DNA of 64,000 nucleotides from Brytella acorum (lineage in GTDB: Bacteria; Pseudomonadota; Alphaproteobacteria; Acetobacterales; Acetobacteraceae): NCBI RefSeq assembly GCF_029309905.1, contig NZ_JARBJP010000005.1, positions 62,001-126,000 of the forward strand, in the 5' to 3' direction. The position numbers were made by a program, and so were the translations under genes. How positions within the stretch are numbered: position 1 is the first letter of the stretch; every line of letters starts with the position of its first letter. This document shows positions 28,395 to 36,814 of this stretch, in pieces. The notes beneath the pieces are model-generated. The model was not told the DNA's origin, ran no database searches, and saw only the letters and a program-made list of their open reading frames with translations.

Positions 28395-29162
28395 GTGTTC
28401 GGACACGTTCTGCTTGAGATCTTCTGCGGGTGCCTGATCGGCTTCACGCTGGGGCTGATCGGCGGTGGCGGCTCGATCCTCGCGGTGCCGCTGATGGTTT
28501 ACGTCGTCGGTGTCGAGAACCCGCACGTCGCGATCGGCACGAGTGCGCTGGCCGTCGCGGTTAACGCTTTGGCCGGGCTGGCGCAACATGCGCGGCTGGG
28601 GACGGTCAAGTGGCGCTGTGCGGCCATTTTTGCCGGATGTGGCGTCGCGGGGGCTTTTGGCGGGGCCGCGCTGGGCAAAGCCGTGGACGGACAGAAGCTG
28701 CTGACGCTGTTCGCGCTGCTCATGGTGCTCGTCGGCGTGCTCATGCTGCGAGGCCGTCGGAATCCGGGCTGTGAAGGGGCCGCCTGTCATCGCGGGAATG
28801 TCGGGCGGGTCATGGGATGCGGCCTGGGCGCGGGCGTTTTGTCCGGGTTCTTCGGAATCGGTGGCGGATTTCTGATCGTCCCGGGTCTCGTGGCTTCCAC
28901 CGGCATGCCGATCCTCAACGCCATTGGAACCTCCCTCGTGGCCGTGGCGGCCTTCGGAGCCAGCACCGCGCTCAGCTATACGATGTCCGGCTACGTCGAC
29001 TGGGGGATGGCAATGGCCTTTATTGCAGGCGGCATTATAGGAAGTGCCGGAGGGATGCGCATGGCCCGACGCATGGCCGGTTCCCAAGGCCGGTTGACCA
29101 CATTTTTCGCGGTCATTATTTTCCTGGTCGCCGGATATATGCTGGCGCGTATTTTCTGGTGA
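28395..29162 (+). CDS. TauE/SafE family sulfite/anion permease
   Basis: A 255-residue membrane protein with about eight hydrophobic helices in two repeated halves; both halves begin with a Gly-rich motif (GLIGGGGSILAVPL near residue 17 and GFFGIGGGFLIVPGL near 151), diagnostic of TauE/SafE. The start is GTG at 28395 after AGGGG. The family exports sulfite or sulfonates, which fits disposal of sulfite made by the persulfide dioxygenase immediately upstream. Probably co-transcribed with it. Confidence 0.92.
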   Translation: MFGHVLLEIFCGCLIGFTLGLIGGGGSILAVPLMVYVVGVENPHVAIGTSALAVAVNALAGLAQHARLGTVKWRCAAIFAGCGVAGAFGGAALGKAVDGQKLLTLFALLMVLVGVLMLRGRRNPGCEGAACHRGNVGRVMGCGLGAGVLSGFFGIGGGFLIVPGLVASTGMPILNAIGTSLVAVAAFGASTALSYTMSGYVDWGMAMAFIAGGIIGSAGGMRMARRMAGSQGRLTTFFAVIIFLVAGYMLARIFW

Positions 29163-29178
29163 GGACGCCAACGCGCGC

Positions 29179-30639
29179 ATGACAACGGCTTTTGCTGGAC
29201 GATTTTCGCGAGATCATGCACGTGGTCCGGTCATGTTGATGCTTCGGGATGGCGGGCGCGATGTACGCGGGAACGGAGCGTCCGGTTTCCGGCGGACGCG
29301 CGCGGCTCGCGTGTTACGTCTGATCATGGTGGTGCTGGTCTCGGGCAGTGGCTGCGGCGCCTCCGCGGCTTTGGCGGGAGGCAGATCCTGTCTGCCCATG
29401 CCCGACGGGAGCAATCCATGTCCCGTGACGTTGCGTCGCCCGGCGATTGGCCCTCTCTCGGCGATGGCAAAGATTGGCGAACAACTGTTTTACGATCGGG
29501 AACTGTCAGGTTCCGGCCGGCTGTCCTGCGCATCATGTCACGTCCCGTCCGCGCATTATGCGTCGGTGGACGCGCAGGCCTTCGTGCCTGGCGGCCAGGA
29601 GATGGAGCGCCGGGGTCGTCGCGCGGTCCCGTCGCTCATGTATCTGGAACGCGAGCCCCCGTTGAGCATCGGGCCGGACAATCCCGTCAATGAAGGAGAG
29701 GCCGCGCCGACGCCTGCCCCGGCGGCATCGGGGCATGTGAGCAAAACCGCGGGAAATGGCGCGGTCAATGCCGTGCAGCTCGTGCCGCAGGGGGGGCTGT
29801 TCTGGGATGGTCGGGCGGATACACTTCAGGAGCAGGCCCACGGCCCCTTGTTTGACCCGGCGGAAATGGCATCCAGCCGGGAGATCGTGATCCGTCGGTT
29901 GCGACATGCGCCGTATACGGCGGAGCTGATGAAGCTGGCAGGCCCGTCGGCGGATCGGTTTTCTGATTTCCTGGTGTCGGAGGCCCTGTTTGCCCTGGCG
30001 CGGTATCAGATCGAGAATCCGGCTTTCCATCCCTATGCCAGCCGTTTCGATGCCTGGCTCGAAGGGCGAATTCGTTTCACGACGGCGGAGCGGAAGGGGT
30101 ATCTCGCCTTCAACGACCCGCTCAAGGGCAATTGCGCCGCATGTCACACGGATACGGTCGGGGTGGGCAGTCTGCCGCCCCTGTTGACGGACGGGCAATA
30201 TGAAGCCCTTGCCGTGCCGCGGCACACTTTGTCCGGCGAGAAGAGTTTTGATCTCGGCTTATGTCGTGCGCCACGGGCAGATATTGCGCTCACGGATGAT
30301 TATTGCGGCATGTTCCGCACGCCAGGACTGCGCAATACCGCTGATCGACGCTTCTATTTTCACAACGGCGCCTATGACAATCTTGCGGGTGTGCTCGATT
30401 TCTATCGGTTTCGTGAGACGAAGCCCGAAGCCGTCTATCCGGTGGACCGTCAGGGGCGGCTCAGACCCTACGACGATATTCCCCTTCAATATCGCCGCAA
30501 TATCGATGTCACGGATGGACCGTTCGATCGGCATCGGGGAGATCCGCCGGCTTTCGACGACGAGGAGAGGGACGATATCGCCGCCTTCCTTCGCATGTTG
30601 ACGGATACGCCCCAAAAAGACGGTGTCGCATCACCCTAA
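29179..30639 (+). CDS. Di-heme cytochrome c peroxidase / MauG family protein
   Basis: A 486-residue protein with two c-type heme sites, CASCH at residues 117-121 and CAACH at 319-323, and the FRTPGLRN block of the CCP/MauG family. The N-terminus holds a basic region then a hydrophobic signal (about residues 46-66), so the true start may be ATG 29233 or later. It would act in the periplasm, reducing hydrogen peroxide or oxidising a partner. It begins 16 bases after the TauE/SafE stop, so it likely shares that operon. Confidence 0.9.
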   Translation: MTTAFAGRFSRDHARGPVMLMLRDGGRDVRGNGASGFRRTRAARVLRLIMVVLVSGSGCGASAALAGGRSCLPMPDGSNPCPVTLRRPAIGPLSAMAKIGEQLFYDRELSGSGRLSCASCHVPSAHYASVDAQAFVPGGQEMERRGRRAVPSLMYLEREPPLSIGPDNPVNEGEAAPTPAPAASGHVSKTAGNGAVNAVQLVPQGGLFWDGRADTLQEQAHGPLFDPAEMASSREIVIRRLRHAPYTAELMKLAGPSADRFSDFLVSEALFALARYQIENPAFHPYASRFDAWLEGRIRFTTAERKGYLAFNDPLKGNCAACHTDTVGVGSLPPLLTDGQYEALAVPRHTLSGEKSFDLGLCRAPRADIALTDDYCGMFRTPGLRNTADRRFYFHNGAYDNLAGVLDFYRFRETKPEAVYPVDRQGRLRPYDDIPLQYRRNIDVTDGPFDRHRGDPPAFDDEERDDIAAFLRMLTDTPQKDGVASP

Positions 30640-30911
30640 CGTGAGGCAGGCGCCGGAATCCGACTTCCCGGAAAAGTTTTAGGCTGTCAGTGCGCCGCCG
30701 CTAGAGGAAGAAAAAATGCACAAAACAAGAACAAAAACATTTTTCCTTTCTTGACTCATGGTCGAGGCTTTATGCGAATCGATATTCTGACGGGACACGG
30801 AACTCTGGATGGCCGGAAGATTCACCCTATGTTGCGATTCCAGGTGTTCTTGGAGCGTGCCTTTCGCAGTTAAAAACCTCTGCAAAGCATACCATCTCCC
30901 CGGATATGCCT

Positions 30912-30930
30912 CCTGTTAGCGAGTAACAGG
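30912..30930. repeat. Dyad CCTGTTA-N5-TAACAGG
   Basis: A perfect 7-bp inverted repeat with a 5-base spacer in the long non-coding gap. Possible operator or small hairpin; no associated gene known. Confidence 0.35.
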
Positions 30931-31111
30931 GTGGGAATCGGCCGAACAGAAGGGGGATATTGTTTCGAAAGTTTTCATGGAGGGTTATCCTGTTTTTATG
31001 GAAATACATTGCGTATGGGTGTAATTTTTGGACGACCTCAGGTGAAGATAAGGCGGTTAAATGTAAATACTTTGAAAATATTTTTTTTAAAAACAAAAAA
31101 ATAAAATTTCA

Positions 31112-31134
31112 GTATATTCTCATAATAAATATAC
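31112..31134. repeat. Dyad GTATATT-N9-AATATAC in AT-rich leader
   Basis: A perfect 7-bp inverted repeat 137 bases upstream of the repeat-protein start, within the AT-rich stretch. Candidate regulator-binding site. Confidence 0.35.
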
Positions 31135-31270
31135 GAGAACTACATAAATCTGCATGGCGCCTGTGCAAAAATTCGGCGTTTGCGGAGGCGATTATTTGTC
31201 TACATTTCCCTCAACGCCAACTGGTCAACCCGAAGCGGGCTTCCAGACCGGATACAAAGGAAATGATTCA

Positions 31271-31534
31271 ATGAGCATCATCAAGACATTCGCCGCTGTC
31301 GCCACTTTCGGCTCCATGATCGTTGCGGGTCACGCAATGGCCGCGGAGCACCGCTCGATGGGCAATCCTGTTCCGCAGGTCGAGCACCGTTCGATGGGCA
31401 ACCCCGTTCCGCAGATCGGACATCGTTCGATGGGCAATCCCGTTCCGCAGATCGGACACCGCTCGATGGGCAATCCCGTTCCGCAGATCGGACATCGTTC
31501 GATGGGCAATCCCGTTCCGCAGGTGGCTGTCTGA
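31271..31534 (+). CDS. Small secreted protein of five 12-residue tandem repeats
   Basis: An 87-residue protein. The ATG at 31271 has AAAGGA upstream. Residues 1-24 or 25 form a Sec signal (MSIIKTFAAVATFGSMIVAG, cleavage near AMAA). The whole mature chain is five copies of HRSMGNPVPQ followed by a two-residue linker (VE, IG, IG, IG, VA), plus a final Val. There is no Cys or acidic cluster; the repeat is His/Arg/Pro-rich and basic. No family is recognised. The reading frame from 31154 is longer but has no supporting start. It stands alone between the AT-rich gap and the convergent SulP gene. Confidence 0.75.
   Translation: MSIIKTFAAVATFGSMIVAGHAMAAEHRSMGNPVPQVEHRSMGNPVPQIGHRSMGNPVPQIGHRSMGNPVPQIGHRSMGNPVPQVAV
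31349..31528 (+). repeat. Five tandem 36-bp coding repeats
   Basis: Five 36-base units encode the HRSMGNPVPQ-xx peptide. Units 3-5 are nearly identical at DNA level, with synonymous differences (CAC/CAT, CCC/CCT) between others, consistent with recent expansion by slippage or recombination under protein-level constraint. Confidence 0.95.
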
Positions 31535-31605
31535 AGCTTCCTTTGACGGCCTCGGGTTGATCGTCGGATCCCGATCGCCCTGCCATGTAATTTTCTTCGG
31601 TGTGG

Positions 31606-31633
31606 CCTGACGCGGATTTTTTTCGCGTTCAGG
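31606..31633. terminator. Hairpin CCTGACGCG / CGCGTTCAGG between convergent genes
   Basis: A near-perfect stem with one bulge and a T-rich loop lies 71 bases after the repeat-protein stop and 65 bases beyond the convergent SulP stop. Possible bidirectional terminator. Confidence 0.45.
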
Positions 31634-31698
31634 TCTTCCGATGGAAAATGACCTGAAATGTGTCGGACGTCACTCCGCCCATCGGAAGTTGTCGGGCG

Positions 31699-33393
31699 TC
31701 ACAAAGAAGCAAAATGGTGGAACGCGGCCTTGGCCGTGTGCATCTTCCAGAAAATATTATTCTCGCCGACGGTCTCAATGATGCCGTGACGCGCCATGTC
31801 GGCGTGCAGGAACGGCGATACTCTTGCAAACATCATTGTGATGCCGCCTTTGCCGCAGTCCTCAATGACGCCGCGCACAAGCCGCGCTGCCGAATAGTCA
31901 AGATCGGTGATTGCACTGCAATCGACGATAATACACCGTACAGGCACCTTGGCGTCGCGCGTGAGGGTATGGATATCGGCTGAAAACAGTCGGCAATTCG
32001 CGTAAAACAGATCCGCACCGAAGCGATAGACGACAAGCCCGGGTTCTATTTCTCCATCGGGGTGAACAGTCTCGACTTCAGGTTCCCCATCCGATGCCAG
32101 AACGACGATGCCTGTATGCGGTCGATAACTGTGACGTACGTGATGCAGGAGGGACAAACCAATCGCAATCAGAATGCCCTGCTCCACGCCGATCCCGATG
32201 ACGGTCGCCGCCGTCACGATGGCCAGCCGAAATTCCCCCGGGCTCTCTTTGCGGATGTCGCGCAATGTCTGGATCCGTATCATCCCTGCGGCGACGCAGA
32301 AAACAATGGCGCCCAGCACGCAACGCGGCAGGTAACGCAGCGGTCCGCTCAGAAAAAGCAGCACGCAGAGCGTGACGGCAGCATAAACGATCTGGGTGGT
32401 CTGGGTGCGCGCGCCAGCCTGCACCGCGAAGGCGGACTGGGTGAGACTGCCATTGACGGTGAAAGTTCCGGTCATTCCTGCGGCCGCGTTCGCCGCGGCC
32501 AGCCCCAGAAGGTCGGCATTCTCGTCGAGGGGCTCGCCGAACATGTCGGCGAAGGTGCGTGATGCGGCGGCGCTCTGCGCAATGATGACAAACACGCATG
32601 AGCCGACGACCGGCATCAGCAGCAGCATTTCATGCCAGGATATGATGGGAATGGAGAACGAGGGGAGGCCTCCGACGAAGGGACCGATGACGGCGACCCC
32701 TCTCGCTTCGAGTCCGGTCGCCCAGCTCAGCAGGATGCTGCCCGATACGGCGACCAGAGCAATCGGGAACATCGGCATCACACGGCGCGTCAGATATGTC
32801 GCTACGCATGTTCCAACGGAAATCGCCGTTGCGATTGCTCCGAGGGAGGAGATGTGGGTGAGGATGGTGAAGGCTTGCGCAAGTGTCGCGTGCGCCTTCA
32901 CCGGTATGGACAGCATGTCCCCCAGCATGGCCACGCCGATCTGTACCCCCACGCCAGCCATGAATCCGACAAGAACGGTGCGCGACAGGAAATCCGCCAG
33001 AAAACCGAGTTTACAAACGCGCGCGATCAGAAGCAGCGCCGCATTCAAAAGGGCGATAGCGCTGACGAGCGTGATGTAATGCTGACCAGCGGCAGGATCG
33101 CTCAGCGATAATCCGTTGGAAAAAATGGCCGCGGTGGCGGAATCGGCGCCAACCATGAGATGACGCGAGGAGCCGAGCAGAGCAAAGGCGACAGGCGGAA
33201 ACAGAATGGTATAGAGCGCCGTCAGGGGCGGTACATTGGCGATGCGGGCATATCCCATGACGGAGGGTATGCTCATGGCCGCCACGGACAGCCCGGCCCA
33301 GATGTCGCTTGAACGCGATGCGATGGCTCGGACTGCGGTTGCGGGGACAAGGCGCTCTGGCAGCGCTCGTATCGTTTCCAGAAACCGGGACAT
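31699..33393 (-). CDS. SulP family anion (sulfate) permease with STAS domain
   Basis: A 564-residue SulP transporter. The membrane domain (about residues 30-430) starts with DIWAGLSVAAMSIPSVMGYARIANVPPLTALYT and includes the GADSATAAIFSNGL segment and the conserved NAAAGMTGTFTVNGSLTQSA block. The C-terminal cytoplasmic STAS domain (about 455-560) contains IIVDCSAITDLDYSAARLV. SulP proteins carry sulfate, bicarbonate or dicarboxylates; the sulfur genes nearby favour sulfate, but this is inference. Confidence 0.92.
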   Translation of the reverse strand: MSRFLETIRALPERLVPATAVRAIASRSSDIWAGLSVAAMSIPSVMGYARIANVPPLTALYTILFPPVAFALLGSSRHLMVGADSATAAIFSNGLSLSDPAAGQHYITLVSAIALLNAALLLIARVCKLGFLADFLSRTVLVGFMAGVGVQIGVAMLGDMLSIPVKAHATLAQAFTILTHISSLGAIATAISVGTCVATYLTRRVMPMFPIALVAVSGSILLSWATGLEARGVAVIGPFVGGLPSFSIPIISWHEMLLLMPVVGSCVFVIIAQSAAASRTFADMFGEPLDENADLLGLAAANAAAGMTGTFTVNGSLTQSAFAVQAGARTQTTQIVYAAVTLCVLLFLSGPLRYLPRCVLGAIVFCVAAGMIRIQTLRDIRKESPGEFRLAIVTAATVIGIGVEQGILIAIGLSLLHHVRHSYRPHTGIVVLASDGEPEVETVHPDGEIEPGLVVYRFGADLFYANCRLFSADIHTLTRDAKVPVRCIIVDCSAITDLDYSAARLVRGVIEDCGKGGITMMFARVSPFLHADMARHGIIETVGENNIFWKMHTAKAAFHHFASL

Positions 33394-33447
33394 CCCTCCG
33401 CCTCTCCTGTTCGGACTCCGGTTCGCTCTCTCGAATCGAGCGTGTCG

Positions 33448-34950
33448 TCAAGATGGCTGTAACGGAAATGACACGGATGCAACGTCCTCGGCGCGGAAGG
33501 AGACGTTTGCCGTGAAACGGGCGGTCGATGGGTCGCAGCGATACAGTGCGGCTTTTTCGGATGCCTCGCTGGCCAGCGTATTCACAGCCTTGATGATGGC
33601 ATCAACTTTGCCATCGTCCATCAGGACGCTGAAATTCAGACGTACCCAGCCTGGCTTTTCAATTTCCTCGCCCGAGAGAATGGCCGTGCGCATCGCGTCC
33701 GATCCAGCCGCATCGATGCCCAGAAGAGCATGCGCGTAAGGGCCTGCGCAGGCGCAGCCGCCACGGGCCTGAATGCCGTAAAGGTCCGAGAGCATGCGGG
33801 TGAACATCTGCTGATGGATCAGGCCACCGGCGGCGTCGCGAACGCGGAACGAAAAGATGGGAAGGTGGCGCTTCGCCGTTGGAGAACCGAGCAGTTCGAT
33901 ATGGGGATTTCGTGACCATACATGGTGCGCACGGTCATAAAGTTCGGTGTTGCGTTGGGCCATGACACGATCGCCGATGGCGTCTTTGACGACGAAGCAC
34001 AGAGCCGCACGGATATCACCAATGCCGTTCGGGGTTCCGGCTTCCTCGCGGGCCTCGACCGAAGTGCTGTAATCATGCCCCCATGGAGAGACGAAGCGCA
34101 CGGTCCCGCCACCTGCCAGCGAGGGCGACGTCGTCATGACCGCGGCCTTGCGCACGATCAGAACACCTGACGCTCCCGGCCCGCCAATGAATTTGTGGGT
34201 CGAGATGACCACGGCATCTTTCTCGCAGTCGGTTCCCGCTTTCATATCGATCGGAAGATAGGGGCCGCCGCCCGCATAGTCCCAGACAGACCGGGCGCCG
34301 TAATGCCGGAGAAGACGCGTGACGGCATCGGTGTCGGTGATGATGCCGGTAACGTTCGACGCGGCGGAGAAGGCGCCGATGACGGGCCGACCCGCTGCCG
34401 CTTTCAGTTGCTCTTCGAGCGCCGTGAGGTCCGGGCCGCCCTGTGGCGCTTCGGGAATTGTGATGATTTCGGCGCCGCTTTCGCGCCAGGGGAGAATGTT
34501 GGAGTGATGTTCGTACGGGCCGATCAGGACAAGCGGCTTTTCCCCGGACTGGACGGCCTGGGGCACGCCCAGCAACCAGACGAGGCGGTTCAGCCCCGCT
34601 GTCGCCCCGTTGCCCGCGAAAATCGTGGCATATCCGTCATCGGCCTTGCACGACCGCGCGATCGTGGCGCGCGCGGCGTGACGGAGCCTGTTCATCACCT
34701 GTCCACAATAGGACGCCTCGGTATGGCTGTTGGCGTAATAGGGCAGCACTTCGCTGGTGATGGCCTCTTCGATGCAGCGCAGGGCGCGACCCGAGGCCAC
34801 GTAGTCGGCATAGATGAGGGGTTTGGAGCCGAAAGGACCGGGAACGTCGAATCCTTCTCCCACGAGATCCCGACTTAATGAACCAAGCGGGTCATGTTCC
34901 TGCAGGCGCTGTGCGAAGCGGGCGATAAGCGTTTCAGGATCATGGGCCAC
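33448..34950 (-). CDS. Class V aminotransferase, cysteine-desulfurase (NifS/Csd)-like
   Basis: A 500-residue PLP enzyme. The Schiff-base Lys is in STHKFIGGPGASGVLI, the cofactor-binding Asp in SVWDYAGGGPYLPID, with SHTEASYCGQVMNRLR upstream. A RGGCACAGPYAHALLG motif near residue 405 provides Cys residues where desulfurases hold their catalytic loop. The chain is longer than IscS/SufS (about 400) by an extra C-terminal part. It may release sulfur from cysteine or a related amino acid. It is divergent from an Lrp-type regulator that probably controls it. Confidence 0.85.
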   Translation of the reverse strand: MAHDPETLIARFAQRLQEHDPLGSLSRDLVGEGFDVPGPFGSKPLIYADYVASGRALRCIEEAITSEVLPYYANSHTEASYCGQVMNRLRHAARATIARSCKADDGYATIFAGNGATAGLNRLVWLLGVPQAVQSGEKPLVLIGPYEHHSNILPWRESGAEIITIPEAPQGGPDLTALEEQLKAAAGRPVIGAFSAASNVTGIITDTDAVTRLLRHYGARSVWDYAGGGPYLPIDMKAGTDCEKDAVVISTHKFIGGPGASGVLIVRKAAVMTTSPSLAGGGTVRFVSPWGHDYSTSVEAREEAGTPNGIGDIRAALCFVVKDAIGDRVMAQRNTELYDRAHHVWSRNPHIELLGSPTAKRHLPIFSFRVRDAAGGLIHQQMFTRMLSDLYGIQARGGCACAGPYAHALLGIDAAGSDAMRTAILSGEEIEKPGWVRLNFSVLMDDGKVDAIIKAVNTLASEASEKAALYRCDPSTARFTANVSFRAEDVASVSFPLQPS

Positions 34951-35046
34951 GGGCGATCTCCAGTTCGGGGGGCGCCGAAACGCTAGCGAAACTCCTGATG
35001 AAAAAACTTTCCTATTTTTGCGTCGTTTGTCTTAAATTCCGATCGT

Positions 35047-35517
35047 ATGAACGAAAAAACGGAAAAAATTGATCATATCGATCGACGCATCATCCGAACG
35101 CTTCAGAAGGATGCGTCTCTGTCCCAGCGTGAACTGGCCGAACGGGTCGGTTTGTCCCAGAATGCGTGCTGGAGACGGCTTCAGCAGTTGCGTGAAAGCG
35201 GCATCCTCGCCGGAAGCCGGGCGCGTGTCGATCGCAAGGCGGTCGGCCTGGATCTCACGGTTCTGATGCTCGTACGCACGCGTAAGCACTCGCAGGAATG
35301 GCTCGGTGATTTCCGCAGGATCGTCCTGGCCGATCCCCATGTGATCGATTTCTTCCGGGTCGCGGGGGAATATGATTACATGCTGAAAGTCGTTGCCGCG
35401 GACATGAACGCTTTTGACGCCATCTATCGGCGCATGATCGAGAAGATCGATCTCGATACCGTGACGTCCTATATTGCGATGGAAGCGATTGCCGACGGCA
35501 GAGACCTGCCCGTCTGA
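35047..35517 (+). CDS. Lrp/AsnC family transcriptional regulator
   Basis: A 156-residue leucine-responsive-type regulator. The N-terminal AsnC helix-turn-helix (IDRRIIRTLQKDASLSQRELAERVGLSQNACWRRLQQL) is followed by the RAM ligand-binding domain (about residues 75-145, with FFRVAGEYDYMLKVVAADM). It lies divergently, 96 bases from the class V aminotransferase, typical for an amino-acid-responsive local activator. The intergenic gap is AT-rich. Confidence 0.94.
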   Translation: MNEKTEKIDHIDRRIIRTLQKDASLSQRELAERVGLSQNACWRRLQQLRESGILAGSRARVDRKAVGLDLTVLMLVRTRKHSQEWLGDFRRIVLADPHVIDFFRVAGEYDYMLKVVAADMNAFDAIYRRMIEKIDLDTVTSYIAMEAIADGRDLPV

Positions 35518-35556
35518 CAGGTCGGGTGGCCGTCGATTTCAGGAGGAGAGAGCAAG

Positions 35557-35769
35557 ATGACGGAAACAGCGTATCTGAAAGTCGAGGGCATGCATTGCGA
35601 CGGCTGCTCCAGCAAGCTCAGGAAGGCGCTCGAAGCCGAGCCGGGGGTCAGGGAGGCCGATGTTCTCCTCGAAGGTGGCAAGGTTACGGTCTATTTCGAT
35701 CCTGCCGTTGCCGACCCCAGGAAGTTCGTGGGCGTCGTCGAGGAACTGGGATTCGACGTCGTTCCATAA
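35557..35769 (+). CDS. Heavy-metal-associated (CopZ-like) small protein
   Basis: A 70-residue HMA domain with the metal-binding GMHCDGC motif (Cys14 and Cys17) and the terminal GFDVVP strand. Such proteins chaperone Cu(I) or related soft metals. AGGAGAG precedes the ATG. No P-type ATPase or Cu regulator is adjacent, so the partner is outside the window. Its last 79 bases overlap the 3' end of the convergent LysR gene. Confidence 0.9.
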   Translation: MTETAYLKVEGMHCDGCSSKLRKALEAEPGVREADVLLEGGKVTVYFDPAVADPRKFVGVVEELGFDVVP

Positions 35770-36704
35770 ACGTCGTCCTTGACGCTGCGATGTTCGTGAA
35801 ATTCATGGCGAAAGACCTGGAAAAGCGTTTCACGCAGCCAGCGATGCACCGGGTCGGCGTCCTTGCGGGGATGCCAGGCCTGAAACGCCTCGATCGCCGG
35901 AAGCACGAGCGGAAACTCGAAGGTCGCAAGGCCCAGCGCCTCGACCGAAATATGATCGAGCACGATCCCGGGCAGCGGCAGCACCAGATCGGTGTGTCGC
36001 ATGCTCTCGACCATGGCATGGTAATTCGGAACGACCATGACGACCCGTCGCTTCAGCCCGTGATGATCGCGCAAGGCATCGTCGATCGGGCCGAAGGCCC
36101 GGCCACGGCGTGAGACGCTGATATAATCGTAGCGCGTCATGCTTTCCGGCGTGATGGGCTCGTCGAAAATCGGGTGGTCGCGGCGGACGAGCCCGATCAT
36201 GCGGTCGCGCATGAGAGTCTGGCGCCGGATCTCCGGCTTCATCATGTCGGTCGCGCCGATATAAAGATCGGCGGCTTCATGACGTAACGCGTCATAGACG
36301 AGATCATCCCACTCGGCGGTGAAAACAAGTTCGCAGCGTGGACAGTCCTTGCGCAGCGCCCTGAGAAGCGGCAGGCCGATGGCCGCGACGATCAGGTCAT
36401 TGGCGCGGATGGTAAATTTTGGCGCGATATTGCGCAGGTCCATCAGCGCGCGGGTCTTGATCAGCGTGTCGGCCGAGCGCACGACATCCTGAACGCGGTC
36501 GAGCACACCTTGCGCGAAGGATGAGGCGCGCAGACGTCGGCCTTCCGGCACCAGAATGGGATCGTTGAAGACGGAACGCAGCTTGCCGAGATGGCGGCTC
36601 ATGGCCGGTTCGCTGACGCGCATGCGCCGGGCCGCCGCCGAAACGCTTTCCTCTTCGATCAGAACCTGCAGATAGCGCAGCAGGTCGAGGTCATATCCGC
36701 GCAT
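35691..36704 (-). CDS. LysR family transcriptional regulator
   Basis: A 337-residue LysR regulator. The winged helix-turn-helix (LDLLRYLQVLIEEESVSAAARRMRVSEPAMSRHLGKLR) opens the protein; the periplasmic-binding-like effector domain spans about residues 90-300. The start at 36704 has GGAGAG 4-5 bases upstream; 36716 is also possible. The C-terminal tail (about 35 residues, Ser/Thr-rich) overlaps the HMA gene on the opposite strand by 79 bases and may be a late read-through extension. It is divergent from the efflux operon and is its likely regulator. Confidence 0.92.
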   Translation of the reverse strand: MRGYDLDLLRYLQVLIEEESVSAAARRMRVSEPAMSRHLGKLRSVFNDPILVPEGRRLRASSFAQGVLDRVQDVVRSADTLIKTRALMDLRNIAPKFTIRANDLIVAAIGLPLLRALRKDCPRCELVFTAEWDDLVYDALRHEAADLYIGATDMMKPEIRRQTLMRDRMIGLVRRDHPIFDEPITPESMTRYDYISVSRRGRAFGPIDDALRDHHGLKRRVVMVVPNYHAMVESMRHTDLVLPLPGIVLDHISVEALGLATFEFPLVLPAIEAFQAWHPRKDADPVHRWLRETLFQVFRHEFHEHRSVKDDVYGTTSNPSSSTTPTNFLGSATAGSK

Positions 36705-36814
36705 GCCGCTCTCCATAGGTCACGCCAGTCGCAGATACCATGCGCGACAATTCCGGAAAGTGGAATCGTTGACTGTCGGTAATGTGGGTTTTCTGCGTCC
36801 GGTTTCTGGAGAAC

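Larger units (their letters stand above)
30640..31270. other. AT-rich intergenic region, 630 bases
   Basis: No convincing gene. The first half carries a CCTGTTA/TAACAGG dyad (30912-30930). Bases about 31040-31145 are strikingly A/T-rich with long A and T runs and a GTATATT/AATATAC dyad (31112-31134), unlike the GC-rich surroundings. This is the likely promoter and leader of the repeat-protein gene at 31271 and may mark imported DNA. Confidence 0.55.

Noticed and set aside
30827-31096. 89-codon minus-strand frame in the AT-rich gap
   Set aside because: No ribosome site and no similarity to a known protein; AT-rich DNA yields chance frames.
31349-31528. Five 36-bp units as a CRISPR array
   Set aside because: The units are contiguous with no unique spacers and encode an in-frame peptide repeat behind a signal peptide.
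31606-31633. Classical Rho-independent terminator after the repeat gene
   Set aside because: The T-run is in the loop rather than after the stem, so I list it only as a possible bidirectional hairpin.
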